Shown one piece after another: positions 34,698-48,854 of a stretch of DNA of 64,000 bases (positions are counted from its first letter, which is position 1; each line of letters begins with the position of its first letter). The position numbers were made by a program, and so were the translations under genes. The DNA lies in the NCBI RefSeq assembly GCF_040529065.1, contig NZ_CP132343.1, positions 3,844,001 to 3,908,000 of the forward strand. The letters are read 5' to 3'. The notes under the pieces were generated by a model. The model had not been told where the DNA came from. It saw only the letters and a list, made by a program, of their open reading frames with translations, and ran no database searches. This DNA comes from Xanthomonas sacchari. Its GTDB lineage: Bacteria > Pseudomonadota > Gammaproteobacteria > Xanthomonadales > Xanthomonadaceae.

Positions 34698-37529
34698 TCA
34701 GAACCAGCGGCGCTCCTCGCCCGGTCCTTCGATGTTGCTGACGCAGCGGCCGCACAGTTCCGGATGCGCCGGGTCGGCGCCGACGTCGGCGCGGTAATGC
34801 CAGCAACGCACGCACTTTGGCTTCTCGGTGGCCTGGGCGCTGACGAAGATCTCGTCGGTCGTGGCCTCGCGCACCACCACGTCGCCGCTGATGAACAGGA
34901 AGCGCAGCTCTTCCTGCAGCGGCTGCAGCTTGGCCGCGGTGGCGGCGTCGGCGGCGACGGTGATCTCCGCCTCCAGCGCCGCGCCGATCACGCCGTTGCC
35001 GCGCATCGGCTCCAGCACCTTGGCCACCTGCTCGCGCAGCGCCAGCAACTGCTCGAAGTCGGCCGCACTCAGCGCCGCGTCGTCCGGCAACGGCGCCAGG
35101 CCCTCGTACCAGGTCGCGAACAGCACGTTGCCCAGGTGCGCGCCCGGCAGATAGCCCCACAGCTCGTCGGCGGTGAAGCTCAGGATCGGCGCGATCCAGC
35201 GCACGAAGGCCTCGGCCACATGGAACATCGCGGTCTGCGCCGAGCGCCGGCCGTGCGAGTCCTCGGCCATCGTGTACAGCCGGTCCTTGGTCACGTCCAG
35301 GTACAGCGACCCCAGGTCCACGCTGCAGAAGTTCAGCAGCGCCTGCACGATGGCGGCGAAGTCGTAGCGCGCGTAGGCAGCCTTGATCTGCTCCTGCACC
35401 TCGTAGGCGCGGTGCACGATCCAGCGGTCCAGCGCCACCAGTTCCGGCAGCGGCCGCAGGTGCACGGCCGGGTTGAAGCCGTGCAGGTTGCCGAGCAGGA
35501 AGCGTGCGGTGTTACGCAGGCGCCGGTAGGCATCGGCGTTGCGCTTGAGGATCTCCTGCGACAGCGACATCTCGTTGCTGTAGTCGGCCGAGGCGATCCA
35601 CAGGCGCAGGATGTCCGCGCCCAGGGTCTTCATGATGTCCTGCGGCTCGATGCCGTTGCCCAGCGACTTGGACATCTTGCGGCCGTGCTCGTCCACGGTG
35701 AAGCCGTGGGTCAGGCACTGCCGGTAAGGCGCGGCGTGGTCCAGCGCCACGCCGGTCAGCAGCGAGGACTGGAACCAGCCGCGGTGCTGGTCGGAGCCTT
35801 CCAGGTACAGGTCGGCCGGCTTGGGCAGGCCACGCTCGGTCAGCACCGCCTCGTGGGTGACGCCGGAATCGAACCAGACGTCGAGGATGTCGGTGATCTT
35901 GTCGTAGTCGGCCGCCTCGTCGCCGAGCAGCTCGGCGGCGTCCAGCGCGTACCACACGTCCACCCCGCCCTCCTCGACGCGGTCGGCGACCTGGCGCATC
36001 AGCTCGGTGCTGCGCGGGTGCGGCTCGCCGGTCTCGCGGTGCACGAACAGCGCGATCGGCACGCCCCAGGTGCGCTGGCGCGAGATCGTCCAGTCCGGAC
36101 GCCCGGCGACCATGCCGGCGATGCGCGCCTGGCCCCAGGCCGGGTACCAGTGCACGCCCTCGATGGCCTGCAGCGCCTCGGCGCGCAGGTTGGCCTGCTC
36201 CATCGAGATGAACCACTGCGGCGTGGCGCGGAACGCGATCGGGGTCTTGTGCCGCCAGCAGTGCGGGTAGCTGTGGACCATGCTGGCGCGCGCCAGCAAC
36301 AGCCCGCGCCCGGCCAGCAGGTCGGCGATGACGTCGTTGGCCTTCCAGATGTGCAGCCCGGCCAGCTCCGTGCCATCGACCGCGGGGGTCGACGGCAGGT
36401 ACACGCCGCGCGCATCGACCGGGTTGATCTGCGCCGCGCCGTAGCGCTCCAGCAGCCCGTACGGCTTGACCGCCACGTAGTCCTCCTGGCCGTGGCCGGG
36501 CGCGGTGTGCACCGCGCCGGTACCGTCGGTGTCGGAGACGTGGTCGCCGAGGATCACCGGCACGTCGCGCTCGTCGTAGAAGGGGTGCGCCAGCACCTGG
36601 TGTTCCAGCGCCGCGCCGGCGACGCGGCCGTGCACCACCACCTCATCCACCCCGTAGCGTTGCAGCGCGCGCTCGGCCAGCGCATCGGCCAGCACCAGCC
36701 AGCGGCGGCGGCCGTCGCGGGCCGGGCCTTCGACCAGCGCATAGACCAGCTCCGGCCCCAGCGACACCGCCAGCGAGGCCGGCAGCGTCCACGGCGTGGT
36801 GGTCCAGATCGGCACGGCCACGTCGGCACCGTCCGGCAGGGTCGCGCCGAACGCGGCGGCCAGCGCCGCGCCGTCGCGGGCCGTGTAGGCCACATCCACC
36901 GTCGGCGATTGCTTGTCGGCGTACTCGATCTCCGCCTCGGCCAGCGCCGAGCCGCAGTCGAAGCACCAGTGCACCGGCTTCACGCCGCGGGTCAGGTGGC
37001 CGTTCTCGACGATCCTGGCCAGCGCGCGGATCTCGTTGGCCTCGAAATGGAAGTCCAGCGTGCGGTAGGGGTTGTCCCAGTCGCCGATCACGCCCAGGCG
37101 CTTGAAGTCGCGACGCTGGATGTCGATCTGCTCGTTGGCGTATTCGCGGCACTTCTGCCGGAACTGCTCGGCATCGAGCTTGACCCCGACCTTGCCGAAC
37201 TTCTTCTCGATCGCGATCTCGATCGGCAGGCCATGGCAGTCCCAGCCCGGGATGTACGGCGCGTCGTAGCCGGACAGGTACTTGGACTTGACGATGATGT
37301 CCTTGAGGATCTTGTTGACCGCATGCCCGAGGTGGATCGCGCCATTGGCGTAGGGCGGGCCATCGTGCAGCACGAACAGCGGCCGGCCCTGGGCGTTGTC
37401 GCGCAGCCGCGTGTACAGGCCCTCGCTCTCCCAGCGCGCCAGGATGTCCGGCTCGCGCTTGGGCAGGTCGCCGCGCATCGGGAACTCGGTCGCCGGCAGA
37501 TGGAGGGTGGCTTTGTAGTCCTGGGTCAC
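34698..37529 (-). CDS. ileS: Isoleucyl-tRNA synthetase
   Basis: A 943-residue class I synthetase. The HIGH-type motif is [13 protein letters not shown] (about residues 58-70), the KMSKS loop is KMSKSLGNG (about 605), and the C-terminal zinc knuckle is CVRCWHYR...CGRC. Editing-domain sequence ([13 protein letters not shown]) is intact. It begins six bases after the ribF stop, so the two are co-transcribed. Full length for the bacterial type. Confidence 0.98.
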   Translation of the reverse strand: MTQDYKATLHLPATEFPMRGDLPKREPDILARWESEGLYTRLRDNAQGRPLFVLHDGPPYANGAIHLGHAVNKILKDIIVKSKYLSGYDAPYIPGWDCHGLPIEIAIEKKFGKVGVKLDAEQFRQKCREYANEQIDIQRRDFKRLGVIGDWDNPYRTLDFHFEANEIRALARIVENGHLTRGVKPVHWCFDCGSALAEAEIEYADKQSPTVDVAYTARDGAALAAAFGATLPDGADVAVPIWTTTPWTLPASLAVSLGPELVYALVEGPARDGRRRWLVLADALAERALQRYGVDEVVVHGRVAGAALEHQVLAHPFYDERDVPVILGDHVSDTDGTGAVHTAPGHGQEDYVAVKPYGLLERYGAAQINPVDARGVYLPSTPAVDGTELAGLHIWKANDVIADLLAGRGLLLARASMVHSYPHCWRHKTPIAFRATPQWFISMEQANLRAEALQAIEGVHWYPAWGQARIAGMVAGRPDWTISRQRTWGVPIALFVHRETGEPHPRSTELMRQVADRVEEGGVDVWYALDAAELLGDEAADYDKITDILDVWFDSGVTHEAVLTERGLPKPADLYLEGSDQHRGWFQSSLLTGVALDHAAPYRQCLTHGFTVDEHGRKMSKSLGNGIEPQDIMKTLGADILRLWIASADYSNEMSLSQEILKRNADAYRRLRNTARFLLGNLHGFNPAVHLRPLPELVALDRWIVHRAYEVQEQIKAAYARYDFAAIVQALLNFCSVDLGSLYLDVTKDRLYTMAEDSHGRRSAQTAMFHVAEAFVRWIAPILSFTADELWGYLPGAHLGNVLFATWYEGLAPLPDDAALSAADFEQLLALREQVAKVLEPMRGNGVIGAALEAEITVAADAATAAKLQPLQEELRFLFISGDVVVREATTDEIFVSAQATEKPKCVRCWHYRADVGADPAHPELCGRCVSNIEGPGEERRWF

Positions 37530-37535
37530 GGGCAG

Positions 37536-38534
37536 TTACCGGTCGGTGGTCTTCAGGGGGAGGTCCGCACGCGGGGCGGCGGACACGGGCGGCAGGCCCG
37601 CCACCGCAGGGGCGGCGAGCAGTTGCCGCGCCAGCGCGGCGTCGCGGTGCATCTGCGCGGTCAGCGCCGGCAGATCGGCGAAGGTTTCCTCGTCGCGCAG
37701 CTTGGCGACGAACTCCACCTCGATGTGGCGACCGTACAGGTCGCCCTGGAAATCGAACAGGTGCGCTTCCAGCAGCGGCTCCACGCCCTGCACGGTCGGG
37801 CGGGTGCCGAAGCTGGACACCGACGGCCACGGCTGCGCCGCCACCCCGTGCACCCAGGTGGCGTAGATGCCGGACAGCGCCGGGGTCCGCGCGAACCGCA
37901 GGTTGGCGGTGGGATAGCCGAGCGTGCGCCCGAGCTGCTTGCCGCGCACCACGCGGCCGCCGATCGCGTACGGGCGGCCGAGCAGTTCGGCGGCATGGGC
38001 GAACTCGCCGGCCACCAGCAGCTCGCGGATGCGGGTGCTGGAGATGCGCTCCTCGCGCAGGTGCACCGGCGCGATCTCGTCGGCGGCGAAGCCATGCTGG
38101 GCGCCCAGCGCGCGCAGCAGCGCGATGTCGCCGCCGCGCTTGTGGCCGAAGCGGAACGCCGGGCCGATCCAGACCTCGCGCGCGCGCAGGCGCTCGACCA
38201 GCACGCGCTGCACGAAGTCCTCCGCGCTCATCGAGGCCATGCGCCGGTCGAAGCGCAGCAGGCCGACGCTGTCGATGCCGAGTTGGAGCAGGCCCTGCAC
38301 CTTGGCCCGGGCCAGGGTCAGCCGTGGCGGCGGCGCGGCCGGGGCGAAGAACTCGCGCGGCAGCGGCTCGAAGCTCAACGCCACCGCCGGCACGCCCGCT
38401 TCGCGCGCGCGCGCGATCGCCTGCCGCACCAGCGCGCGGTGGCCCAGGTGCAGGCCATCGAAGGCGCCGATGCAGACCACGCTTCCCTGCGGGAACAGGG
38501 TCCCGCCCTCGACGTCTCTAAACAGCCTGCTCAT
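37536..38534 (-). CDS. ribF: Bifunctional riboflavin kinase / FAD synthetase
   Basis: A 332-residue enzyme converting riboflavin to FMN and FAD. The N-terminal FAD synthetase domain has the nucleotidyl-transfer motif IGAFDGLHLGH and ISSTRIR; the C-terminal riboflavin kinase domain has GRTLGYPTANL. The start at 38534 is directly preceded by GAGGA with almost no spacing, so initiation may be weak, or a start slightly inside may be used. It lies upstream of ileS as in other gammaproteobacteria. Confidence 0.95.
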   Translation of the reverse strand: MSRLFRDVEGGTLFPQGSVVCIGAFDGLHLGHRALVRQAIARAREAGVPAVALSFEPLPREFFAPAAPPPRLTLARAKVQGLLQLGIDSVGLLRFDRRMASMSAEDFVQRVLVERLRAREVWIGPAFRFGHKRGGDIALLRALGAQHGFAADEIAPVHLREERISSTRIRELLVAGEFAHAAELLGRPYAIGGRVVRGKQLGRTLGYPTANLRFARTPALSGIYATWVHGVAAQPWPSVSSFGTRPTVQGVEPLLEAHLFDFQGDLYGRHIEVEFVAKLRDEETFADLPALTAQMHRDAALARQLLAAPAVAGLPPVSAAPRADLPLKTTDR

Positions 38535-38631
38535 TCCTCGGTCCGAAGCGCCGGCGCAGGAGGCGCCGGTCGATGATGCGTAACCGTCGAGTATAGCGGG
38601 TGGGGCCACAACCCGGGCGCAGCCAACCGTT

Positions 38632-38702
38632 GCAGGGGCGGCTTCCGCCGCGACCGGGGGATTTCACCGGTACCCCAGGTCGCGGCTGAAGCCGCTCCTA
38701 CG
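38632..38702. repeat. REP-like inverted pair between murJ and ribF
   Basis: GCAGGGGCGGCTTCCGCCGC (38632 onward) and an inverted copy GTCGCGGCTGAAGCCGCTCC (to about 38702) lie between two genes read in the same direction. The first copy has lost the GTAG head. Confidence 0.8.
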
Positions 38703-38730
38703 CATCCCGACTCGCCGCTCCCGGCGCCTC

Positions 38731-40338
38731 TCAATGCTCGCGCAGATCCCGCGGCCGGAACCCCAGCGCCAGCAACGCCAGCAGGTACACCGCGCCGCCA
38801 CCGCCGACCAGCAGCAGCAGGCCGCCGATGCGGTGCCACTTGTCCATCCCGGTGAACGCCGGCAGCCAATGCTGACCCAGCAGTAGCACCGCAACCATGG
38901 GCGCACAGGCAAGGCCCAGCCGCAGCAGGTAACCGCCCCAGCCCGGCTTGGGCTGGTAGACTTGGTCGCGGCGCAGCCAGCGCCACAGCAGCGACAGGTT
39001 GAGGTAGCTGGCCACCGCGCTGGCCAGGCCCAGCGCCAGGTGCAGGCCCGGCACCGCCTCCAGCGCCGCACGCACGCCCTGCGCGCGCAACTCGGCCGGC
39101 ACCCACAACTGGTACAGGATCGCCAGGAACAGCAGGTTCAGCGCCATGTTGGCGACCAGCGCGGCGACGCCGGCACGCACCGGCGTGCGCGTGTCCTGGC
39201 GCGAGTAGAACGCCGGCAGCAGCACCTTGAGCAGGGCGAACGCCGGCAGGCCGAAGCTCAGCCCGAATACCGACATCGCCGCCATCCGCGTATCGAAGGC
39301 GGTGAACTTGCCGTACTGGAACAGGGTCGCCACCAGCGGCTGGCTCAACAACATCAAGCCCAGGGTCGCCGGCACCGCGATCAGCAAGGTGGTACGCAGC
39401 CCCCAGTCCAGCGCGTTGGAGAACCCGGCGCGATCGGTCTTGACGTGGTGCCGCGACAGCGCCGGCAGGATCACCGTGCCAAGGGCCACGCCGAACACAC
39501 CCAGCGGCAGCTCCAGGAAGCGGTCGGCCTGCGACAGCCAGCTCTGCGAGCCGGCATACAGGAACGAGGCGATCACCGTGTCCAGCAGCAGATTGATCTG
39601 CGCGATCGAGGAGCCGAACAGGGTCGGCACCATCAGGGTCAGCACCCGGCGCACGTCCGGATGCTGCCAGCCCCAGCGCGGCAGGGTCAGCAGGTCGATG
39701 CCGCGCAAGGCCGGCAACTGGAACAGCAACTGCAGCACGCCGGCCACCAGCACCGCCCAGCCCATCGCCAGGATCGGCACCTGCAGCCGCGGCGCCAGCC
39801 ACAATGCGCCGGCGATCATGCACAGGTTAAGGATCACCGGGGTCAGCGCCGGCAGGCCGAAGCGATGGAAGCTGTTGAGCGCACCGCCGGCCAGCGCGGT
39901 CAGCGACACGAACAGCAGGAACGGGAAGGTCAGCCGCAGCAGGTCGACGATCAGCCCGAACTTGGCCGGATTGTCGATCGAGCCAGGATTGAACAGCATC
40001 GCCATCTGCGGGGTGAAGAGCAGCCCCAGCGCGGTGACCAGCAGCAGCACTCCACCCAGGGTGCCTGACACGCGCGACATCAGCGCGCGCAGGTCGGCGT
40101 GCGGCCGGGTTTCCTTTACCTCGGTGAACACCGGCACGAAGGCGGTGGCGAACGAGCCTTCGGCGAACAGCCGGCGCAGGAAGTTGGGAATGCGGAACGC
40201 CACCCAGAACGCATCGCTGGTGGCGTTCGAGCCGAAGGAGTAGTTGATGGCCTGGTCGCGCACCAGGCCCAGCAGGCGCGACACCATGGTCATGCTGCTG
40301 AACGACAGCAGCCCGCGAAGCATGCGCGGCTGGCTCAT
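38731..40338 (-). CDS. murJ: Lipid II flippase MurJ
   Basis: A 535-residue polytopic membrane protein that flips the peptidoglycan precursor. The family opening (SMTMVSRLLGLVRDQAI), the NFLRRLFAEGSFATAFVPVF stretch with its conserved arginine, and about 14 hydrophobic helices are present. Divergent from rpsT, whose promoter lies in the 101 bases between them. A repeat pair separates it from ribF downstream. Confidence 0.96.
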   Translation of the reverse strand: MSQPRMLRGLLSFSSMTMVSRLLGLVRDQAINYSFGSNATSDAFWVAFRIPNFLRRLFAEGSFATAFVPVFTEVKETRPHADLRALMSRVSGTLGGVLLLVTALGLLFTPQMAMLFNPGSIDNPAKFGLIVDLLRLTFPFLLFVSLTALAGGALNSFHRFGLPALTPVILNLCMIAGALWLAPRLQVPILAMGWAVLVAGVLQLLFQLPALRGIDLLTLPRWGWQHPDVRRVLTLMVPTLFGSSIAQINLLLDTVIASFLYAGSQSWLSQADRFLELPLGVFGVALGTVILPALSRHHVKTDRAGFSNALDWGLRTTLLIAVPATLGLMLLSQPLVATLFQYGKFTAFDTRMAAMSVFGLSFGLPAFALLKVLLPAFYSRQDTRTPVRAGVAALVANMALNLLFLAILYQLWVPAELRAQGVRAALEAVPGLHLALGLASAVASYLNLSLLWRWLRRDQVYQPKPGWGGYLLRLGLACAPMVAVLLLGQHWLPAFTGMDKWHRIGGLLLLVGGGGAVYLLALLALGFRPRDLREH

Positions 40339-40362
40339 GCGACGGCCCTCTTGACAATTGAC

Positions 40363-40391
40363 TTGACGCGAATATTCGGACGCTTCATACT
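40363..40391 (+). promoter_or_regulatory. Sigma-70 promoter of rpsT
   Basis: TTGACG (40363-40368), a 17-base spacer and CATACT (40386-40391) lie about 50 bases before the rpsT start. The spacing is ideal and both hexamers are close to consensus. Confidence 0.65.
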
Positions 40392-40439
40392 CTCCCGCTT
40401 GTTTTTATCCACCACACAGCTTTCCAGGAAACCACCACC

Positions 40440-40712
40440 GTGGCCAATATCAAGTCCGCCAAGAAGCGCGCCAAGCAGACCGTCGTGCGCAACGCGCGCA
40501 ACACGGCTCAGCGTTCGATGCTGCGCACCGCCGTCAAGAAGGTCATCAAGGCCCTGGACGCCAACGACGCAGCCGGCGCCGAAGCCGCTTTCGCCATCGC
40601 CCAACCGATCCTCGACCGTTTCAGCTCGCGCGGCCTGATCCACAAGAACAAGGCTGCCCGTCACAAGAGCCGTCTGAGCGCCCGCATCAAGGCGATCAAG
40701 ACCGCCGCCTGA
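40440..40712 (+). CDS. rpsT: 30S ribosomal protein S20
   Basis: A 90-residue basic protein starting with GTG ([13 protein letters not shown]), matching S20 across its length, with AGGAAA as ribosome-binding site. The non-ATG start is typical of rpsT genes, which limits translation and supports autoregulation. It is a single-gene unit between its promoter and a strong terminator. Confidence 0.97.
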   Translation: MANIKSAKKRAKQTVVRNARNTAQRSMLRTAVKKVIKALDANDAAGAEAAFAIAQPILDRFSSRGLIHKNKAARHKSRLSARIKAIKTAA

Positions 40713-40757
40713 TCGGCTGCCGTCGACGCCGGAAGCGCCCACGCTTCCGGCAGCACC

Positions 40758-40791
40758 ACGAAAAAGCCCGGCCTCGGCCGGGTTTTTCGTG
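40758..40791. terminator. Bidirectional terminator between rpsT and obgE
   Basis: CCCGGCC-TC-GGCCGGG with A-run on the left and T-run on the right, extended by ACGAAAAA/TTTTTCGT, makes a strong intrinsic terminator usable in both directions by the convergent rpsT and obgE genes. Confidence 0.9.
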
Positions 40792-40833
40792 TGCGCGTCA
40801 CCCCACGCTGCGCGCCATCCCACGGCGCGGGAC

Positions 40834-42126
<1,293 letters not shown>

Positions 42127-42387
42127 TTACGCCTCGGTGACCACGCTCACGGTGCGGCGCTTCTTGGCGCCCTTCACCGAGAACTCGACCTTGCCGTCGA
42201 CCAGCGCGAACAGGGTGTGGTCGCGGCCCAGGCCGACGCCGGCGCCCGGGTGGAACTGGGTGCCGCGCTGACGCACGATGATGTTGCCGGCTTCGATGGC
42301 CTGGCCGCCGAACATCTTCACGCCCAGGTACTTCGGGTTGGAGTCGCGGCCGTTGCGCGAGGAACCTACGCCTTTTTTGTGTGCCAT
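42127..42387 (-). CDS. rpmA: 50S ribosomal protein L27
   Basis: An 86-residue protein opening [19 protein letters not shown], with no N-terminal extension to be cleaved. It follows rplU by 12 bases, the universal order, and is followed by a terminator and then obgE. Confidence 0.98.
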   Translation of the reverse strand: MAHKKGVGSSRNGRDSNPKYLGVKMFGGQAIEAGNIIVRQRGTQFHPGAGVGLGRDHTLFALVDGKVEFSVKGAKKRRTVSVVTEA

Positions 42388-42399
42388 GACTGCTGCTCC

Positions 42400-42720
42400 T
42401 TACTTCTTGTCGCCACCGGCGATGCCGGTGATCTCGATTTCGGTGTAGTGCTGCCGATGACCCTGACGCTTCATGTGGTGCTTGCGGCGGCGGAACTTGA
42501 TGATGCGCACCTTGTCGGCGCGGCCATGGGCCACGACCTTGGCGGTGACGGCGGCGCCCTTCAGCGCGTCGCCGATCTTGATGCCGTCGCTGTCGCCCAG
42601 CATCAGGATGTTGTCGAACGTGATCTCGTTGCCGGCTTCGACTTCGAGCTTTTCCACGCGGAGCGTTTCGCCCTGCGCGACGCGGTATTGCTTACCGCCG
42701 GTGACCAGTACTGCGTACAT
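42400..42720 (-). CDS. rplU: 50S ribosomal protein L21
   Basis: A 106-residue protein starting [14 protein letters not shown] with GAGGAAG as ribosome-binding site; the conserved [15 protein letters not shown] stretch is present. Longer upstream frames lack support. It leads the rplU-rpmA unit and diverges from uvrA. Confidence 0.98.
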   Translation of the reverse strand: MYAVLVTGGKQYRVAQGETLRVEKLEVEAGNEITFDNILMLGDSDGIKIGDALKGAAVTAKVVAHGRADKVRIIKFRRRKHHMKRQGHRQHYTEIEITGIAGGDKK

Positions 42721-42911
42721 GACCAGACTTCCTCTGTAGTTATTGTGGTCGTTCCTGCCGTGCCGTTTCGGGCAGACAGGAGCGGGATTGTAAGCCGCCG
42801 CGCACGGCAGGGTCAAGCCCACCCAGGCCCGGACTGTCAAGCCCCGCGGGCCGGCGCGGCTGCCTGAACCAGCCAGCCGCCGGCGCCCGGCGGCGCTGGC
42901 ATCTGCGGCAA

Positions 42912-42940
42912 TTGCCCCCACCTGACAAGCTGGGTACGCT
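42912..42940 (+). promoter_or_regulatory. Candidate promoter of uvrA
   Basis: TTGCCC (42912-42917), 17 bases and TACGCT (42935-42940) lie about 75 bases before the uvrA start. I see no clear LexA-type dyad beside it. The rest of the 296-base rplU-uvrA gap has no gene. Confidence 0.35.
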
Positions 42941-43016
42941 GATCGATTGCCGTCCCCTTTCCGCCCCCACACTGGCCAGCGGCACCGCCACGGCCGGCAC
43001 ATTCCGGAATCTCTTC

Positions 43017-46012
<2,996 letters not shown>

Positions 46013-46013
<1 letters not shown>

Positions 46014-46420
46014 TGAGCAGCGAACACAAGATCCTGGCGCGCATCCCAATCAGCGTGCGCTGGCGCGACATGGACAGCATGGGCCACGTCAACAACGCCA
46101 AGTACATCTCCTACCTGGAAGAGGCGCGCGTGCGCTGGATGCTGGGCGTGGAAGGCGTGTCGATGAGCGACCGCATCGCCCCGGTGGTGGCGGCGACCAA
46201 CGTCAACTACCGCGCGCCGATCGTGTGGCCCAACGACATCCTGGTCGAACTGTTCGTCGAGCGCCTGGGCACCAGCAGCGTGACCATCGGCCACCGCATC
46301 GTCGACCAGCAGGACGACAGCCGGCTGTACTCCGACGGCCACGTGGTGGTGGTGTGGATGGACACCCAGACCGGCAAGAGCGCGCCGCTGCCGGAGGCCG
46401 TGCGCAAGGCGACGAGCTGA
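46013..46420 (+). CDS. Acyl-CoA thioesterase (4-hydroxybenzoyl-CoA thioesterase type hotdog)
   Basis: A 135-residue single hotdog-fold protein with the active-site stretch VRWRDMDSMGHVNNAKYISYLEEAR (Asp at the 4HBT catalytic position). It would hydrolyse acyl-CoAs in the cytoplasm. The ATG shares one base with the uvrA stop, so it is co-translated with uvrA although no functional link is evident. The specific substrate is unknown. Confidence 0.85.
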
Positions 46421-46500
46421 CGCCTGCGCGTGCGCCGGGTCCGACCCGGCGCATCGTCCCCTTTGCAGTGACCTGCCCACGCAGGAGCAGCCTGCGCTCC

Positions 46501-46582
46501 TTGTGGGAGGGACTTCAGTCCCGACGACGGATGGTGTCAGCCGACGCTGGGCTTCGCCTGTCGCGGCTAAAGCCGCTCTTAC
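46501..46582. repeat. REP-like pair of mixed type
   Basis: TGTGGGAGGGACTTCAGTCC near 46502 and an inverted GTAG-type copy (GTCGCGGCTAAAGCCGCTCT, to about 46582) lie between convergent genes. The second copy has a loop change (CTAAAG) and ends TTACG. Confidence 0.8.
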
Positions 46583-46603
46583 GAGGCACCAAGGAACTCC
46601 CTC

Positions 46604-47050
46604 TTACATCGCCTGCTTGCGCACGGTCAGCGTCGCCTCGGCCTTGCCGCCGCCTTCCAGCTGCAGCTGCAGCGGTACGGCCTGGCCTTCGGTCAGCGCG
46701 CCCTTGCCCTGCATCAGCATCAAGTGCATGCCGCCGGGCTTGAGTTCCACGCGCGCACCAGGCGCCAGCGGCACGCGCTCGACCGCGCGCATGCGGCTGA
46801 CGCCGGCCACGACCGTGGTCTCGTGCAGCGACACATCGCCGAAGCCGGGGCTGCTGGCCCCGGTGACCGTGACCGGCTTGGCGCAGCCGTTGTGCAGCAC
46901 GCCGTAGCCGGCGGTCATCGGCATCGCCGGATTCGGCGGCAGCCGCACCCAGCCCTGCTCGAGGGTGAGGCAGGCCGGCTGCGCGGCCGACGCCGCGGTG
47001 GCGACCGTGCACAGCACCATCAATACGCCAGCGAATGGTTTGGTTATCAT
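46604..47050 (-). CDS. Periplasmic copper chaperone PCu(A)C
   Basis: A 148-residue exported protein with a signal peptide ending ASAAQ. The copper-binding motif H-x10-M-x21-H-x-M is exact: His in SLHETTV, Met in SRMRAV, then MHLM. Such chaperones deliver Cu(I) to cytochrome oxidases. The cytochrome bo3 and other oxidases of this organism may use it; no oxidase genes are adjacent. AAGGAA precedes the ATG. Divergent from the enoyl-CoA hydratase gene with only 34 bases between the starts. Confidence 0.9.
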   Translation of the reverse strand: MITKPFAGVLMVLCTVATAASAAQPACLTLEQGWVRLPPNPAMPMTAGYGVLHNGCAKPVTVTGASSPGFGDVSLHETTVVAGVSRMRAVERVPLAPGARVELKPGGMHLMLMQGKGALTEGQAVPLQLQLEGGGKAEATLTVRKQAM

Positions 47051-47084
47051 CGCCGCGGTTCCTTCTTCGAAAGCAGACCGCAGC

Positions 47085-47864
47085 ATGACGACGCTCATCG
47101 ACGTGATCAACCACGGCCCCATCCGCGAACTGCGCCTGGCGCGGCCGCCGGTCAATGCGCTGGACACCGACCTGTGCCGGCAACTGATCCAGGCGATCGA
47201 GCAGGCCGGCGCCGACGGCGCGCACGGCCTGGTGCTGTCGGGCAACGAGCGCCTGTTCTCTGCCGGCATGGACGTACCGCACCTGCTGAGTCACGGCGAC
47301 GACCGCGCCAAGCTGCTCGCCAGCTGGCAGCAGTTCTTCGGTGCGGCGCGCGCGCTGGCCGCCAGCCCGATCCCGGTGGTGGCGGCGCTGACCGGCCACG
47401 CCCCGGCCGGCGGCTGCGTGCTGGCGCTGTGCTGCGACTACCGGGTGATGGCGCGCAGCCCCGAGCCGGCGCGCCCGGTGACCATCGGGCTCAACGAGAC
47501 CCAGGTCGGCCTGGTCGCGCCGGAAGGCATCCAGCGCTTGCTGCGGCGGGTGGTCGGCGCGCACCGCGCCGAGCGTCTGCTGGTCGGCGGCGACCTGGTC
47601 AGCGCCGAGCGCGCGCTGGAGATCAGCCTGGTCGACGAACTGGTCGATGCCGACCTGGTGGTGGCGCGCGCGCTGGCCTGGCTGCTGGACCTGCTGAAGC
47701 GGCCGCGACAGCCGATGCTGCAGACCCGGGCCATCGCCCGCGCTGACCTGCGCGCGGCGCTGGCCGATGAGCACATCGGGCTGGAGCGGCTGATCGACGA
47801 CTGGCAGGCGCCGGACACCCAGGCCGCGCTGCGCGCGCTGGCGGCGCGGCTCGGCAAGGGCTGA
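47085..47864 (+). CDS. Enoyl-CoA hydratase/isomerase family protein
   Basis: A 259-residue crotonase-fold protein. The oxyanion-hole elements are FSAGMDVPHL and GHAPAGGCVLAL. The usual second catalytic Glu region is ETQVGLVAPEGIQRLL. It may act in beta-oxidation-like acyl-CoA metabolism, next to a TesB-type thioesterase. The ATG at 47085 was chosen over the upstream extension, which would run through the divergent gene's start. Confidence 0.85.
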   Translation: MTTLIDVINHGPIRELRLARPPVNALDTDLCRQLIQAIEQAGADGAHGLVLSGNERLFSAGMDVPHLLSHGDDRAKLLASWQQFFGAARALAASPIPVVAALTGHAPAGGCVLALCCDYRVMARSPEPARPVTIGLNETQVGLVAPEGIQRLLRRVVGAHRAERLLVGGDLVSAERALEISLVDELVDADLVVARALAWLLDLLKRPRQPMLQTRAIARADLRAALADEHIGLERLIDDWQAPDTQAALRALAARLGKG

Positions 47865-47898
47865 GCGCGGCGGCAGGCGGGCACACGCGGACGGCCCG

Positions 47899-47904
47899 CT
47901 ATAA
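47899..47904 (+). promoter_or_regulatory. TATAAT -10 element before the tesB-like gene
   Basis: A consensus TATAAT about 30 bases before the start codon stands out in GC-rich DNA; no good -35 hexamer is seen 17 bases upstream. It places a probable transcription start near 47911. Confidence 0.5.
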
Positions 47905-47935
47905 TCGGCGCACGTCCGTCGCCAGGCCCCGCCTC

Positions 47936-48844
47936 TTGTCCGCCAAGCCCGCCCCCGTCGTGTCCGAACTGATCGAGCTGCTGTCGCTGGAGCGGCTGGA
48001 GGACAACCTGTTCCGCGGCCAGAGCCGCGACATCGGCACCAAGTACGTGTTCGGCGGCCAGGTGCTGGGCCAGGCGCTGTCGGCGGCGCAGGCCACCGTG
48101 GAAAACGCGCGCCGCGTGCATTCGCTGCATGCCTATTTCCTGCGCGCCGGCGACATCGAGCATCCCATCGTCTACGACGTGGACCGCACCCGCGACGGCG
48201 GCAGCTTCTCGGTGCGCCGGGTCACCGCGATCCAGCACGGCAAGGTGATCTTCTTCTGCGCGGCTTCGTTCCAGGAACAGGAGGACGGCGCCACCCACCA
48301 GCTGAAGATGCCGGAAGTGCCGCAGCCGGAAGACATCGAGCCGACTCCGGCGGCGCGCCCGGAAGTGCTGGCGACGCTGCCGACCAAGGTGCAGCGCTGG
48401 CTCTCGCGCGGCGGCCCGTTCGAGTTCCGCCACGTGTATCCGCGCGACGAACTGAATCCGCCCAAGCGCCCGCCGTTCCAGCAGATGTGGCTGCGCCTGA
48501 GCGAGCCGGTCGGCGATGCGCCGGAACTGCACCAGGCGCTGCTCGCCTACGCCTCGGACTTCCACCTGCTCGGCACCGCCACCTTCCCGCACGGCATCAG
48601 CTACTACACGCCGAACGTGCAGATGGCTTCGCTCGACCACGCGCTGTGGTTCCACCGCCCGTTCCGCGCCGACGACTGGCTGCTGTACTCGCTGGACAGC
48701 CCCAGCGCGCAGGGCGCGCGCGGCCTGGCGCGCGGGCAGTTCTTCACCCGCGACGGGACCCTGGTGGCCAGCACCGCACAGGAAGGCCTGATCCGCGTGG
48801 TCCCTGACGCCGACGCCGCGGCGCAGGTTCCGGCAAAGCGCTGA
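47936..48844 (+). CDS. tesB: Acyl-CoA thioesterase II
   Basis: A 302-residue double-hotdog thioesterase. Family landmarks are LFRGQSRDIGTKYVFGGQVLGQAL near the N-terminus, HSLHAYFLRAGD, the catalytic Asp region MASLDHALWFHRPF and the closing GTLVASTAQEGLIR. The start is TTG at 47936 or GTG at 47960; homologues begin near the latter (SELIELLSLERLEDNLFRG). It follows the enoyl-CoA hydratase gene by 71 bases with its own -10 element. Confidence 0.92.
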   Translation: MSAKPAPVVSELIELLSLERLEDNLFRGQSRDIGTKYVFGGQVLGQALSAAQATVENARRVHSLHAYFLRAGDIEHPIVYDVDRTRDGGSFSVRRVTAIQHGKVIFFCAASFQEQEDGATHQLKMPEVPQPEDIEPTPAARPEVLATLPTKVQRWLSRGGPFEFRHVYPRDELNPPKRPPFQQMWLRLSEPVGDAPELHQALLAYASDFHLLGTATFPHGISYYTPNVQMASLDHALWFHRPFRADDWLLYSLDSPSAQGARGLARGQFFTRDGTLVASTAQEGLIRVVPDADAAAQVPAKR

Positions 48845-48854
48845 GGACACGGAC

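Noticed and set aside
42721..43016. LexA (SOS) box before uvrA
   Set aside because: No convincing dyad was found in the gap, so I did not annotate an SOS operator.
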